From assembly GCA_035610835.1 (NCBI GenBank), contig CM069446.1, positions 50,817,625 through 50,881,624 of the forward strand: DNA of 64,000 nucleotides, given 5' to 3'. Position numbers and translations under genes: made by a program. This stretch comes from Ophiura sarsii (lineage: Eukaryota > Echinodermata > Ophiuroidea > Amphilepidida > Ophiuridae). The first letter of the stretch is position 1, and every line of letters begins with the position of its first letter. A model generated the notes under the pieces. The model was not told the origin of the DNA. It searched no databases and was given only the letters and a program-made list of their open reading frames with translations. Shown piece after piece: positions 33,076-44,307 of this stretch.

Positions 33076-33840
33076 TTTTCGGTCCTTCGCTTTATTAGAT
33101 AGTTCAATAATAATTTTACACTCGCGTCCCTCTTGAACTGAAAAAGCGTGGTAATTGCGCCTCTAATACACGAGCTAATTAGATAGTTCAATGCCAGTAT
33201 TTTCCTGTTATCAGACATGCGCAGAAAGGATCACAGATGATAATCCGAAATGTTGAATTTCTTTTACTCGGGTAGCTACTGTTCGGGCAAAAATTGTGGT
33301 TTTCGGAGTGAGTGATGACATATGGTCTTCACCCAAAATATTTTCATTAGGGATATAGCTACATTTCTGTATGTGCGGCCGTTTGTCATTCTTAAAGATC
33401 GCATGAGTAACAAGCATTTATACGGGACTATACGTCCGACAAATAACAATATTTCACGAAATTTTCTAAATGTAAACAACAAACTCTTACACAGATCTTA
33501 AAGTGACACTTTCACATTGGTTAGGCCTATATAGGCGAACGCGACGTTTGATACCGATAAAGAAACTGGCAGTACCATGCCAACCGTATGTTGTTGCTGC
33601 GCGTCGCGTTTAACATGGCGCACGCAATACGGCGCACACGTAATGACGCAGACAAATTGTGTACGCGTTTGTGGCGTTGTACTTTGTTTACGGGGCAGGA
33701 TGAAAGCAGGAAGTCCGTAATTGCTCCGCTGTGCATACCGTACATACAAGATAACGGGAGCAAGACACACAAAAAAAAAAAGCCAAGGTACATTATATAC
33801 GACATTTATTTTAATAAAGATTAATTAATTAAAGTGACAT
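33076..33840. other. Unassigned, locally CpG-rich DNA
   Basis: 33535-33740 has many CpG dinucleotides compared with its surroundings (GCGCGTCGCGTTTAACATGG), possibly an unmethylated regulatory spot. No gene is supported on either strand. Confidence 0.3.
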
Positions 33841-33864
33841 GAAGTGGCTGAAGGAAAATACATT

Positions 33865-34020
33865 TGATGGAATTACTCATGCAGTTGTCGAAACCCCATT
33901 TGATGAAGTCACCCTTGCAAGTCACCACATTTGATGAAGGAGTTACCCATACAGGTAACCCCATTTGATAGGAGGAGTCACCCATGCAGGTAACTCCATT
34001 TGATGCAGTCAACCATGCTT
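33865..34020. repeat. Short tandem repeat with CATTTGATG units
   Basis: A unit of about 35 bp (CATTTGATGxAGTCACCCxTGC, AGGTAACxC) repeats about five times with drift. Confidence 0.6.
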
Positions 34021-34834
34021 CCGGTATTATAAATATGGATGATAAATGAATGTTTTGACTTAAACATGTTATATACATAATGATTAATTGAGCAGTTATC
34101 ACCTAAAATTAGTTATGTGTAAATTTGGCCGATACCGCCGCGCAAGGCATGGCGATTCATGAAGCTTTGGGCTGGTGGATCAAGGTCGGCACCCCCCCCC
34201 CCCCCCCCCCCCCCTCACACCCATTTAATTGTCTTCGCGCGACTTATACAGCGGTGCGGTGCGGCTTATAGCCTCTACTATGATGAGGTCTGAATCTTAC
34301 TTTATGAATTTAATAATAAGATGCTGCGGCTTATACGCCGTGAGGCTTATATAGCACGGAAATTACGGGATTGTCTCATCATACCCTATAGGCCTAAGCC
34401 CCCCTCCTCCCCGCACTTCCCTTTACTTACTTGATAATATGGATACAGTAAGGCCACATGAGGTATCTGGATAAACGGAACGTGCGGTATTGCCACCATC
34501 ATACCCTAATAGGCCTTAAAGCCACCATGCAAGCGCACTTCCCTTACTTAATAATCTGGATATAGTAAGGGCACATAATGCATCTTGGTAAACGGAGCGT
34601 GCGGTATATTATGGTCAGGCCTTATTTAGAACACAACAAACATGACAAAGGGATTACATACGTTTAAGCCCTACATACCTATTGAGGGACCATGTATTTA
34701 ATGTAAATTGGCCCGAAAAAACGGGGTTGGCACCCAAAGTGCTCAAATACAATCATGGAATGGTACAAGTGATCTTGAAAGATACACTCCGCCGACCATA
34801 AATATGAATTTGATAAAACTAAATAACCGACTAT
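34021..34834. other. Intergenic DNA with poly-C and a diverged duplication
   Basis: C-run at about 34191-34214. About 34440-34510 and 34555-34615 share GGATA[C/T]AGTAAGG[C/G]CACAT and AAACGGA[A/G]CGTGCGGTAT. No gene is seen. Confidence 0.35.
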
Positions 34835-35446
34835 AAAGGGTTCAACAAAAGAAAGTATACCACTTTGTTTATGTCATTTTGAGTAATTTGCAATTTGTTT
34901 TTGTCCAAACAGGCTAGATAGGTATTAAAATGAATCTTTTAGGCATAATTTGATACCACATTTGCCCCCTAACAACAAAGATAAACCATGATTAGCACCA
35001 TTTAAAGGAAAATATCCCATTTTCAAAAGTCGCATTTCCAATACACAGCACGAGAAGAAAGGGCCAATTGTTAACACACACATATGCCGTATTTATCCCG
35101 TACTGATCACCGCGCATATCCCTCAATGCGCGGGCTAATTCAAATGTAAACTGATGCATGGGTGAAGGATTTGAATGTAAAGGAATGTTATGGATGGGTA
35201 GAACATGGACAGATTAACCAAATCTTTTCTACCTGTGTATTGGAAATGCGACTTTTGAAAATGGTATATTTTCCTTTAAATGGTGCTAATCATGATTTAT
35301 CTTTGTTGTTAGGGGGCAAATTTGGTATCAAATTATGCCTAAAAGATTCATCTAAATGCCTATCTAGCCTGTTTGGTCAACAACAAATTAAAAATTACTC
35401 AAAATGACATAAAAAAAGTGGTATACTTTCTTTTGTTGAACCCTTT
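34835..35446. mobile_element. Foldback element with about 210-bp arms
   Basis: 34835-35046 pairs with 35234-35446: AAAGGGTTCAACAAAAGAAA at the left, TTTCTTTTGTTGAACCCTTT at the right, loop about 190 bp. The 81-codon frame at 35162-35407 lies mostly in the right arm and is not a convincing gene. Confidence 0.75.
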
Positions 35447-36059
35447 AGAACTAGAACCCACTAAACGCTCAGAACGAATGCCTACGGCGGCACCCCCATC
35501 AACATTAGGGGAAAACGGGAGTGGAGCGGGGGACAATAAAACAATTTGGAGAGGGGGGCAAGACAAAACACTTGGGTGGAAAATTCAAGCCTTTTGGCTT
35601 TTATTGTAAACATTCCTGAAATTAGATAAATTTATTCTAAATCAGACATTTTGGACCAATTTAAAGCTAATACAACTTTGAATTTTGACATTAAAATTGA
35701 ACTTTTTATTATTATTTGGGGTACAAAATGCGTAGGGACTTAAACTGTGGGAGAGGTCACGACTGGTGGCATCCCCCCACCCCCGGTAGCGATTATCTTT
35801 TTCGTACATGAGTTGAACCAAAATCAGTTCATTTGTTTCAAAATGTAAAAAAAATCATTTTATTCAGTGAATTTTGCTTTATTTCGTATTAAAACGGAAT
35901 AAATAAATTTGGTTAAACTCATGAACGAAAAAAAATCTATTATCCATAGATAAGTTGGGCCGGGGATCCAGGGTGCAGGGAACCAGCATAATGGGGTAGG
36001 TCTACCTAAGGTCACAGGTGGTACCCACCCAGATGTGGGCTATGTGACCTATACTTATA
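35447..36059. other. Unassigned intergenic DNA
   Basis: No gene or clear repeat. Several short G-rich and C-rich patches. Confidence 0.25.
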
Positions 36060-36440
36060 TTAAAGGCATATTATGTGATCTTTTCCAGAGAGCGCCCTCT
36101 ATTCATTTTTTTTTTAGAAAGTAGATTTTCTTGCAGATTTACATTTCTGATCATAAATCATACATACATTCCAAGTTACAGAGCGATACGATTCCTAATT
36201 ACCTCAAAATCATGGTTTTAGAGTGAATTTAGTATGAAAATATAAACTGTCGGAGTTATCCGACAGTTTATTTTCACTCTAAAATCATGATTTTGAAGTA
36301 ATTAAGAATCGTATCGCCCTGTAATTTGGAATGTATGTACGATTTATGATCAGAAATGTAAATCTGTAAGAAAATCTTCTTTCAATTTTTTTTTCGATGT
36401 TGAGGGCGTTCCCTGGAAAGATCACATAATATACCTTTAA
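36060..36440. mobile_element. TTAA-flanked foldback MITE, full-length copy
   Basis: Nearly perfect 381-bp palindrome: TTAAAGGCATATTATGTGAT at the left, its near complement at the right, inner GCGCCCTC and CGATACGATT segments, and the centre AACTGTCGGAGTTATCCGACAGTT. Shorter relatives are at 15594-15819 and 52740-52860. Confidence 0.8.
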
Positions 36441-37286
36441 GACAATCCAGATACTCTTAATATTCTAAAGTATTCTTATTAATCCACGTATAGGCCCTAA
36501 TAACCGCATAAAAGGTTATCACGGATGCCCTTAATATTCGATTCAAGATATACCAAATAGTCCAGGGAGGTCCTATATTGGATCACTTAAGGACATATGG
36601 AGTATCTTGGTTATTAAAGTACATGGGGGTACCTGAATAATCAAGGTCACCATGTTTTATAAATGGCGTACTTGGATTTCTTAAGGGCATACAGTATGGA
36701 TTAAGGGCACTGTGGCACCAATGTCAGTATTAAGGGCACAGGGTACATGGAGTATCAACGACATACTCTTGCTGTTTTACAATACCCTCATCCTACGTTT
36801 TGATATGACTAACCGCCCACTATTATAGCTTCGGCACCTATACCTGCGATTTCCATTATAAATTGGATAATAGTACAGGCACATTGGTATGGATATAACG
36901 CCGGCACGTGCGGTATCTGGGTTATTAAGGCCACCTGTGAGGGGTTGGGTCTAAACGTCTAAGTATTATTTAAGAGCACATTGGGCCTACGCTCATGGTG
37001 TATTAAGGGCACCATGTCACTTACATTATATTAAGGGCACCTTAGGTACCTGCTTTATTTAAGGACATGTTCTTGATATTTATATAAACATTTATAACGC
37101 TTTGAAATTACTCACCTCTGTCTATTTTGATATGACTAACTGCCCGCTATCTTCGGCACCCGCGTTTAATTTACTTGAATATGATCAAGTAAGGGCACAA
37201 GGGTATTATAACGGCACTTACAATACCTAGATCATGTGATACCCGATGCAATATTAAGGGCACCTGTGGTAACTGGAGTAGGGGTA
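36441..37286. repeat. Degenerate repeats of TTAAGGGCAC
   Basis: TTAAGGGCAC/T recurs irregularly (for example about 36659, 36679, 36709, 37012, 37030, 37254) with phrases such as GGATTATTAAGG and GGTACCTG. It looks like an old, decayed short-unit array continuing weakly to 37720. Confidence 0.5.
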
Positions 37287-37518
37287 CTCTCTAAATACAA
37301 AACGAGTGGAAAGAGTGGAAATTCACTCGAAAAGGAGTGAAGGGAGTGAAACACAGGTCAACCCGTTTTAGAGTGGAAAATGTCCACTCAATAAAGTGGA
37401 TCATTGTCATATAAAATTCCCTTTCACTCCTTTTAGAGTGTTTTTTCCACTCAAAAACGTGTTGTCCTGCGTTTAACTCCTTGAAAAAGTGGAAAACCAC
37501 TCTTTTACATTTAGAGAG
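37287..37518. mobile_element. TA-flanked MITE of CACTC/GAGTG repeats
   Basis: Ends CTCTCTAAAT and ATTTAGAGAG are bounded by TA on both sides. The arms are diverged inverted copies rich in GAGTGGAAA and CACTCC. No coding capacity is seen. Confidence 0.7.
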
Positions 37519-37778
37519 TAGGGATTAGGCCTATGGGGTACCTGCATTTCAGGTCACATGGGAAGCCTACATCCTGAGGTACCTGGGTATCTGGATATTA
37601 AAAACACAAAGGGTATTATAGGCCTACCTGGATTAAGGCACATCACACATACCTGGATTATCAAATGCACCTGCGATATTCAGATTATTGAGGGCCCGTC
37701 TGGATTATGTAAAGGGCATGTTCTTGATATTGTACCAAATTTTCTTACGCTTTGTTTACTAACCTCCCCGTTATCTTC

Positions 37779-37813
37779 TAGCGGGTTCCGCGCGAAGCGC
37801 GGATGCCCGCTAG
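37779..37813. repeat. CTAGCGGG GC-rich hairpin
   Basis: A 35-bp near-palindrome with CTAGCGGG at one end, CCGCGCGAAGCGCGG in the middle and CCCGCTAG at the other, then TAATAATAA. The CTAGCGGG/CCCGCTAG ends recur in the foldback at 183-388. Confidence 0.6.
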
Positions 37814-37857
37814 TAATAATAATAAACAGGCATTTAAAAGATGCATTTCAAACCCCA

Positions 37858-38078
37858 AGAAAAAATTAAAAATTAAAAATTAAAAATTAAAAATTAAAAA
37901 TTAAAAATAAAAAATAAAAAATAAAAAATAAAAAATAAAAAATAAAAAATTAAAAATTAAAAATTAAAAATTAAAAATTAAAAATTAAAAATTAAAAATT
38001 AAAAATTAAAAATTGAAAATTGAAAATTGAAAATTAAAAATTAAAAATTAAAAATTAAAAATTAAAAATTAAAAATTA
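37858..38078. repeat. Heptamer microsatellite (TTAAAAA)n, array 1
   Basis: About 31 heptamers in blocks of variants: TTAAAAA, then ATAAAAA, TTAAAAA, TTGAAAA and TTAAAAA again. The block order suggests slippage after point changes. Confidence 0.9.
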
Positions 38079-38398
38079 CCATGTGGTGAATAATGGGACT
38101 TATTATAAGTGCACAAAGACGGTGATGGGGTCGTTGCGTGTTATAAGTATATCTACAAAAATGTGAACAGGTTGTGTATGGATAATTGGAAATAGTTTGT
38201 ATGGGTGAAAGTGTGAACAAATGAAACCAAGGCTACTTGACGGTTTAGGCGGCCTTATTTTAACACTATAGCTAGAGAACCAAATGCAATATATCCAATG
38301 ATGTGACCTTGCCAGAAAATAAGTTGATCTCTGCAACGAGCATGCTGAACTTGTACCAGTACAGGTTTGTCAAGTAATAACAAGACTTAATTCGCGAG

Positions 38399-38588
38399 AA
38401 AAATTAAAAATTAAAAATTAAAAATTAAAAATTAAAAATTAAAAATTAAAAATTAAAAATTGAAAATTAAAAATTAAAAATTAAAAATTAAAAATTAAAA
38501 ATTAAAAATTAAAAATTAAAAATTAAAAATTAAAAATTAAAAATTAAAAATTAAAAATTAAAAATTAAAAATTAAAATTAAAAATTAA
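38399..38588. repeat. Heptamer microsatellite (TTAAAAA)n, array 2
   Basis: About 27 heptamers of the same unit, 320 bp after array 1, with one TTGAAAA variant and one 6-bp unit near the end. Confidence 0.9.
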
Positions 38589-40689
38589 GAAAACGCACAA
38601 CCTATAAACATGATCTCAAAATGATTGACACCAGCTGCTGCTTGCCTCTGTAATGGATTTCTCATAGTCCATTATAATACCCTTTCAGCATCACTAAGGT
38701 CGTTGGCTCAAAAGATATGCACCATAAATGTTCTAAAATGGTTGTCCGTGGCTTTCTTTGATATCCATTGGGAGAATAATTAACTCTTAAAGGGAATCCT
38801 AGAAAGATTTTATGAACATTAAATTATTCAAGAGCAACATCTATTGTGTTTCTAGGTTAAATGGTTCAGCCGATATGGTCCCACACCACCAAATAAGTAC
38901 CCTATTGCTTTGTGTGGTTTAGAGGTCAAGTTCGTGTTAATTTGTCTCAACTTTAGAGCTAGCTGGTGGGGCACTCAACTTTTTTTTGGTAGGGGTGTGC
39001 CGCCCAGGGTCTCAAAAAGGGAGTCTACAGAACTGAACTGAGTGGATTTTATGACGAAAAGTAGGGTCGTAGGAACTGATTTTTTTCTCAAAAAAGTAGG
39101 TCTTTCGAATAATTTTCGAATAATTGGGGCTTTGGAATGTAAAATTTCGTGATTTTTGAATTTTCAATAAAAATGGGGTCTTAAGAACTGATGCAGGCTC
39201 AAAAGGAGGTCATAAGAGCTAGCAGCAGAGGGTGAAAAAGGGGTCTTCAGCGCGGCACATACCTATACCCTTTTAAAATGTCAGTGCCCCCCCCCCCCGG
39301 GGGGTTCATCAATATCATTGTTTTTATTGAAGATCAAGATGTCTTCTGCTTAAAAACAATCCCTTTTGTGGGGGTTAACCGGCATTTCCCCCCGCTACGG
39401 GCCAATGATAGGTACGACAGGCTGCCTATATCCTAAGATCCGGGATTTTTGCTCTAAATTGGTGGAAACAGTGAAATCATGTAAAAAAATAGCATTCATG
39501 AGATTTCGGGCCTAATATGGAAGAAATAACCTACAAATGCCAAATGATGAAACATTAAGGTATATTTACAGCAATTTTTACCTTTTTAGGATGTTAAATT
39601 TATACTTATAGTGGGGTCTTTCTTGATTTCAAACACTGCAAGGTATTGCCAGAACGCAAAATATTATTTGGTGGAGTGCACTCATATGAATATTTGGATT
39701 ATACAAGTGTCAGTCTTCTTGGAATTAATGTTGAAGGCACAACCATAATAATACAATAATCACTGTTTTGGGATTCCAGGGCATAAAAATGGCCTCTGAC
39801 GGCCATTTTGGATATTGCTGTATCCCAACTGTCTGCAGTTGCCCAAACTTTTGCGAGGGGAATAGGAGCTAATTTTGTTTCTAAATACCCTATAGTATTA
39901 AAACCAACCTTAATCTTCCTTTGCTCTTGTGTTCCCTGGATCACTGAATATGACCCTACTATGGTTATGAGCAACAGCTTCATTGAGGGCGTTTATCCGG
40001 CAACGCTGTTGTTTAAATACTATCAAATCATGTCCAACTTAATGCTGAATTGATACAAATATCATTTGAATGCATATCAATCATTGTCAGAATTTTCTAT
40101 GAGAGTAAATCCTCAAAATCCCTATTTTTCACAATGAATTAAATGTCAATAAACCGAAAAAGTGCAAAGTTCCTGGCAACACTGTTTTTCTTGAAACATG
40201 TAGACCAACATCCTGTCTATTAACCCTGAATAGGCTAATTAAAAAACAACACCACTTTAGGGGTAATGTCATTTTTTACGACCTTCATATTTTGCATAAT
40301 TGAAATTAATCAAAACACCCCTATTCTACAAAATGGCTTAACCCACATTGAAAAAATGAAAGTTAACGTTGACATCATTTTTTTGAAAGGACAAGGATGG
40401 CTACTTCACTGTATAAAAGAAGGGGACTGTAATGCATGTTCTTCATACAGAAATATGACCTAATACTTACGGGGTTTTTTAAAGTTGTGAAATGGGTAAA
40501 AATAGTGAAAATTGGGTAATTTCATATATTGGCCGTTGCCATGGCAACCAAAGGTATATTGGTAATTTTTTCACCAAATATATACATGTTGACCAAAGGT
40601 CTAAACATGTGCAAAGTATAAAGGAAATCGATATTTTAAAGTCTGCCACCACTTCTTTGATTTTTCTACACAAGGTCTCTTAAGAGTAT
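38589..40689. other. Unassigned intergenic DNA
   Basis: No gene recognised. Contains diverged phrases typical of old repeats (about 38990-39310), a C/G-run at 39288-39304 and AAAATGGCCTCTGACGGCCA, an inverted phrase at about 39786. Frames at 39699-39983 and 39808-40053 overlap on opposite strands and lack domains. Confidence 0.3.
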
Positions 40690-41455
40690 CTTTTTATGAC
40701 AATTTCAGCAGGATTCAGTACAAAACCTAAGTAGTTGTCTTACCAAAGTAATTACTGTATATTATTAGCTCTATATACAACCATTTTAGAAGTAAAAGAC
40801 TTTAAAAAGATTACTAGTAGGTCAGCTTCTTCATACCTGAAATATAAATGCTATTCATTTTTAAATTCTGAAAAATTGTGAAAATAATTTTGGTTGAATC
40901 TTCGACAACAAACAATTCTTTCACCTATGCAGCCTGAGAAAATCTTATGAAACCATTTCTCACAACGAACGCATATAGTACACTGCTTGTTTTATTGAGT
41001 CATAATGTAAATAAAGTATGGTATAGAAAAGGGTGTTTTGCTGACAAATACAAACATTCCCCAACTTGATTGATTTCTATGCATTTTTTGTGTTCCTTTC
41101 AATCTTCATTGCACACACTAACCCAACCGAATAGGTCATATATTTGGTTAACTACTTTTGAACAAAGGCCATTACCAAACACGGCATTGTTGACGTCATT
41201 ACCCAATGCATTCCAATTTTAGACTGGCAGTTAAATATTTATGAAATTATGAATAGTTTTGACGTCAGATATATTGAAAATAATGTTATCTTCAACAAAA
41301 TCAATAAAAACATAAAAATCACTATAAATGAACAATGAGAGTAAAATTAATATTGAAATTTACATGATTCCACTTCCGTTTTATCTTCAACTTATTTACA
41401 AAATGGCTGCAGCATAATTAATTCAAAGAGTATGTTGATGAAAAATTTGCAAACT
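40690..41455 (-). pseudogene. Orphan receptor upstream region without a gene
   Basis: 40910-41280 matches the proximal upstream DNA of copies A, B and C, including the stretch ending GAGTCATA, the AGTATGGTATAGAAAAGGG block and TGACGTCA at 41260-41267. A second TGACGTCA stands at 41191-41198, where the other copies differ. 40690-40870 matches the far-upstream block seen at 14260-14640 and 63280-63740, and 41280-41455 matches the middle block (13740-13860, 30470-30600, 62640-62800). The match stops about 45 bp before the ATG would occur and no receptor frame follows. A deletion that removed a whole gene between the distal block of one unit and the promoter of the next explains the order. Confidence 0.7.
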
Positions 41456-41458
41456 TTT

Positions 41459-42368
41459 CATCAACACACTCTTTTAATTCTCTAAATTTGCCAATTTCGA
41501 CCGTTTTAGCCTATATTCAGAAACCGGTAGTTTTAGTTTAAATCCTGCTATTGCAACAAAACGATTTTGCACAAGACACTTACACTGCAGTTTCATCTTG
41601 AGATCTTTAAATAGAGTATCTAACATGTGCATTACGTTTTGTTTAGCTTTTCTAACTTTTGTTTTATAACGGGATAAAACTTGTGTTTTTCATGAAAAAT
41701 AGCTCAAATTATGTGTCAAATAAAATTTAAAAAAAGGAATTATTTTATGCCAAGTAACTAATTTTAATAATTCACATATTAATGCAATCTATAGATATTA
41801 ATCTTTAAAATATAAAAAAATCACCGTTGGCTTTTTATTCCTACAAGTCGTTGTGTGACGTCAAAGTTACGCGTGTATATCACTCTATATAAAATGTTGG
41901 AAAATGAATGACGCATAGTGTATCAACCATCTTATCTCGGTCATATGAGGGATGAAATGTTGTGTTTAAGACGTGCATCAAAATTAATAATAATCCCATG
42001 TTGATAATAATCTTCAAATCCAAGATGGCCTCCAAAATGGCCGCCATGATCGCCAGAATACATATAGAACGCGCGTATTGAATTCCATACACTAAATTAT
42101 GCAGTTTCAATGCCTATGATCGAAATGAGTGCCTGAAAGGAGACACTCATTTAAGACGTTCTTGAGGTTTCTTTAGCTTCCATGATGGCCGCTGATGTCA
42201 AATCGGACAATAAATGGCTGAAACAAAGCTTTTTTTTATTTGTTATGGCTATCTTCTGTGAGACTAGCGGGTTTTTAAACAAAAAATACACGATATCGTT
42301 ATTAAAACTTACCGGTTTCTGAATATAGGCTAAAACGGTCGAAATTGGCAAATTTAGGGTGTGTTGAT
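41459..42368. mobile_element. 0.9-kb element with about 70-bp inverted ends
   Basis: 41459-41535 is the near reverse complement of 42303-42368 (TAAATTTGCCAATTTCGACC and CGTTTTAGCCTATATTCAG on the left). It starts where the orphan promoter's middle block stops matching the other copies, so it probably inserted there. The interior has no transposase frame. Confidence 0.7.
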
Positions 42369-42985
42369 CTAGATAGAAACACTGGGACTAGCGATGAAAA
42401 TCATCATCAAATGAGATGGTTCATCATAACTGATGTGTGGACCAAATATGAAATGATTTCTCCAACCTTTAACCCCGAGATGTGACTGGGTTTTACAAAT
42501 AACCAGTCTCAAAAGTAGACACAGGCAATCCTCCTTGTCGCTTATGATAGTGATATGTCCCTCCTGCAAAACCAATGGGTTGTGACAAACATACGCGACA
42601 CCAATGGCTATAAGCTTAAGGCTTTTCCAGTGGAAAATGTTTCTCCTGAGTAATACTTGTGTATTTCTTTGGGAATTGTTAAAAATTGACCAAAACATTG
42701 CTGATTTTGATATTTCACTGAAAATGAGAGGGGTCCCCAAGACCAGAAACATACTTATCCCAAGTTTTGATATGTTTGTGTTGCTTCACCTTGCCTGTTT
42801 CTGGGTTTTATTCAGTGGGTTGGTTAGATATGAACGTATCCGTGTAAAGAACATGTTTTCTTCCATTTGTTTTTGTTGGCCAAATGTGCCACTTCACAAG
42901 GGTTCGTAGGTCCAAGTTTGGGTTTTCATCGTAAACAAACGATTGCATTACAAACGTGTGTGAGAACATGCAAATGAAGTAGCGT
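42369..42985. other. Unassigned intergenic DNA
   Basis: Opposing frames of about 100-127 codons overlap at 42369-42909; none shows a domain, and they are not called genes. Confidence 0.25.
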
Positions 42986-42989
42986 ATAG

Positions 42990-43832
42990 TAGCGTAAATG
43001 TTAACAATAGTATACTGATACTGAACCTGTAGCGTAAATGTTAACAATAGTATACTGATACTGAACCTGTAGCGTAAATTTTAACAATAGTATACTGATA
43101 CTGAACCTGTAGCGTAAATTTTAATAACAATAGTATACTGATACTGAACCTGTAGCGTAAATTTTAACAATAGTATACAGATACTGAACCTGTAGCGTAC
43201 ATTTTAACAATAGTATACTGATACTGAACCTGTAGCGTAAATGTTAACAATAGTATACTGATACTGAACCTGTAGCGTAAATGTTAACAATAGTATACTG
43301 ATACTGAACCTGTAGCGTAAATTTTAACAATAGTATACTGATACTGAACCTGTAGCGTAAATTTTAACAATAGTATATTGATACTGAACCTGTAGCGTAA
43401 ATTTTAACAATAGTATACTGATACTGAACCTGTAGCGTAAATTTTAACAATAGTATACTGATACTGAACCTGTAGCGTAAATGTTAACAATAGTATACTG
43501 ATACTGAACCTGTAGCGTAAATTTTAACAATAGTATACTGATACTGAACCTGTAGCGTACATTTTAACAATAGTATACTGATACTGAACCTGTAGCGTAA
43601 ATGTTAACAATAGTATACTGATACTGAACCTGTAGCGTAAATGTTAACAATAGTATACTGATACTGAACCTGTAGCGTAAATGTTAACAATAGTATACTG
43701 ATACTGAACCTGTAGCGTAAATGTTAACAATAGTATACTGATACTGAACCTGTAGCGTAAATTTTAACAATAGTATACTGATACTGAACCTGTAGCATAC
43801 ATTTTAACAATAGTATACTGATACTGAACCTG
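42990..43832. repeat. 40-bp satellite, 21 tandem copies
   Basis: The unit is TAGCGTAAATGTTAACAATA followed by GTATACTGATACTGAACCTG. One unit has 3 extra bases near 43120. Variants alternate G/T at position 11 and AAAT/ACAT, giving a recognisable order of unit types. No spacers, so not a CRISPR array. Confidence 0.97.
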
Positions 43833-43960
43833 AAATGTTACATTAATATGTGATGGTGTTATCGCTTATCATAACCTATGTATTTAGATATATGTGTAGT
43901 CGTTATTGTATTAATGGTGTCTTATAGAAGTAGCCATCTGCCTGCACTATATGTATCCGA

Positions 43961-44307
43961 TTCTGTCAATCACCAAGGGTGATTCCTCCCTGTGTCCTTA
44001 TATGGAGCGGAGGCGTGGCGTATGTGTCCAAACATAAAAACAATGCAGTTGTGTCTAAGATATTCGGTGAACTGATTCTGTCAATCAACAAGGGTGATTC
44101 CTCCCTGTGTTCTTATATGGAGCGGAGGCGTGGCTTATGTGTCCCAACATAAAAACAATACAGTTGTGTCTAAGATATTCGATGAACTGATTCTGTCAAT
44201 TACCAAGCGTGATTCCTCCCTCTGTCCTTATATGGAATGAAGGTGTGCCTTGTGTGTCCTAATATCAAAATAATACAGATGTGTGCAATAAGAAACTCTT
44301 AGATTTT
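43961..44307. repeat. 115-bp tandem repeat, three copies
   Basis: Units start at about 43961, 44076 and 44191 with TTCTGTCAAT and share GTGATTCCTCCCT, CCTTATATGGA and TGTGTCTAAGATATTCG. They are related to the first part of the following 333-bp units. Confidence 0.8.

Noticed and set aside
37858..38588. Heptamer arrays as telomere-like repeats
   Set aside because: The unit TTAAAAA lacks the G-run of telomeric repeats and lies in interior sequence; it is an AT microsatellite.
42990..43832. CRISPR-like array
   Set aside because: Repeats are contiguous 40-bp units without spacers in eukaryotic-type DNA; it is a satellite.
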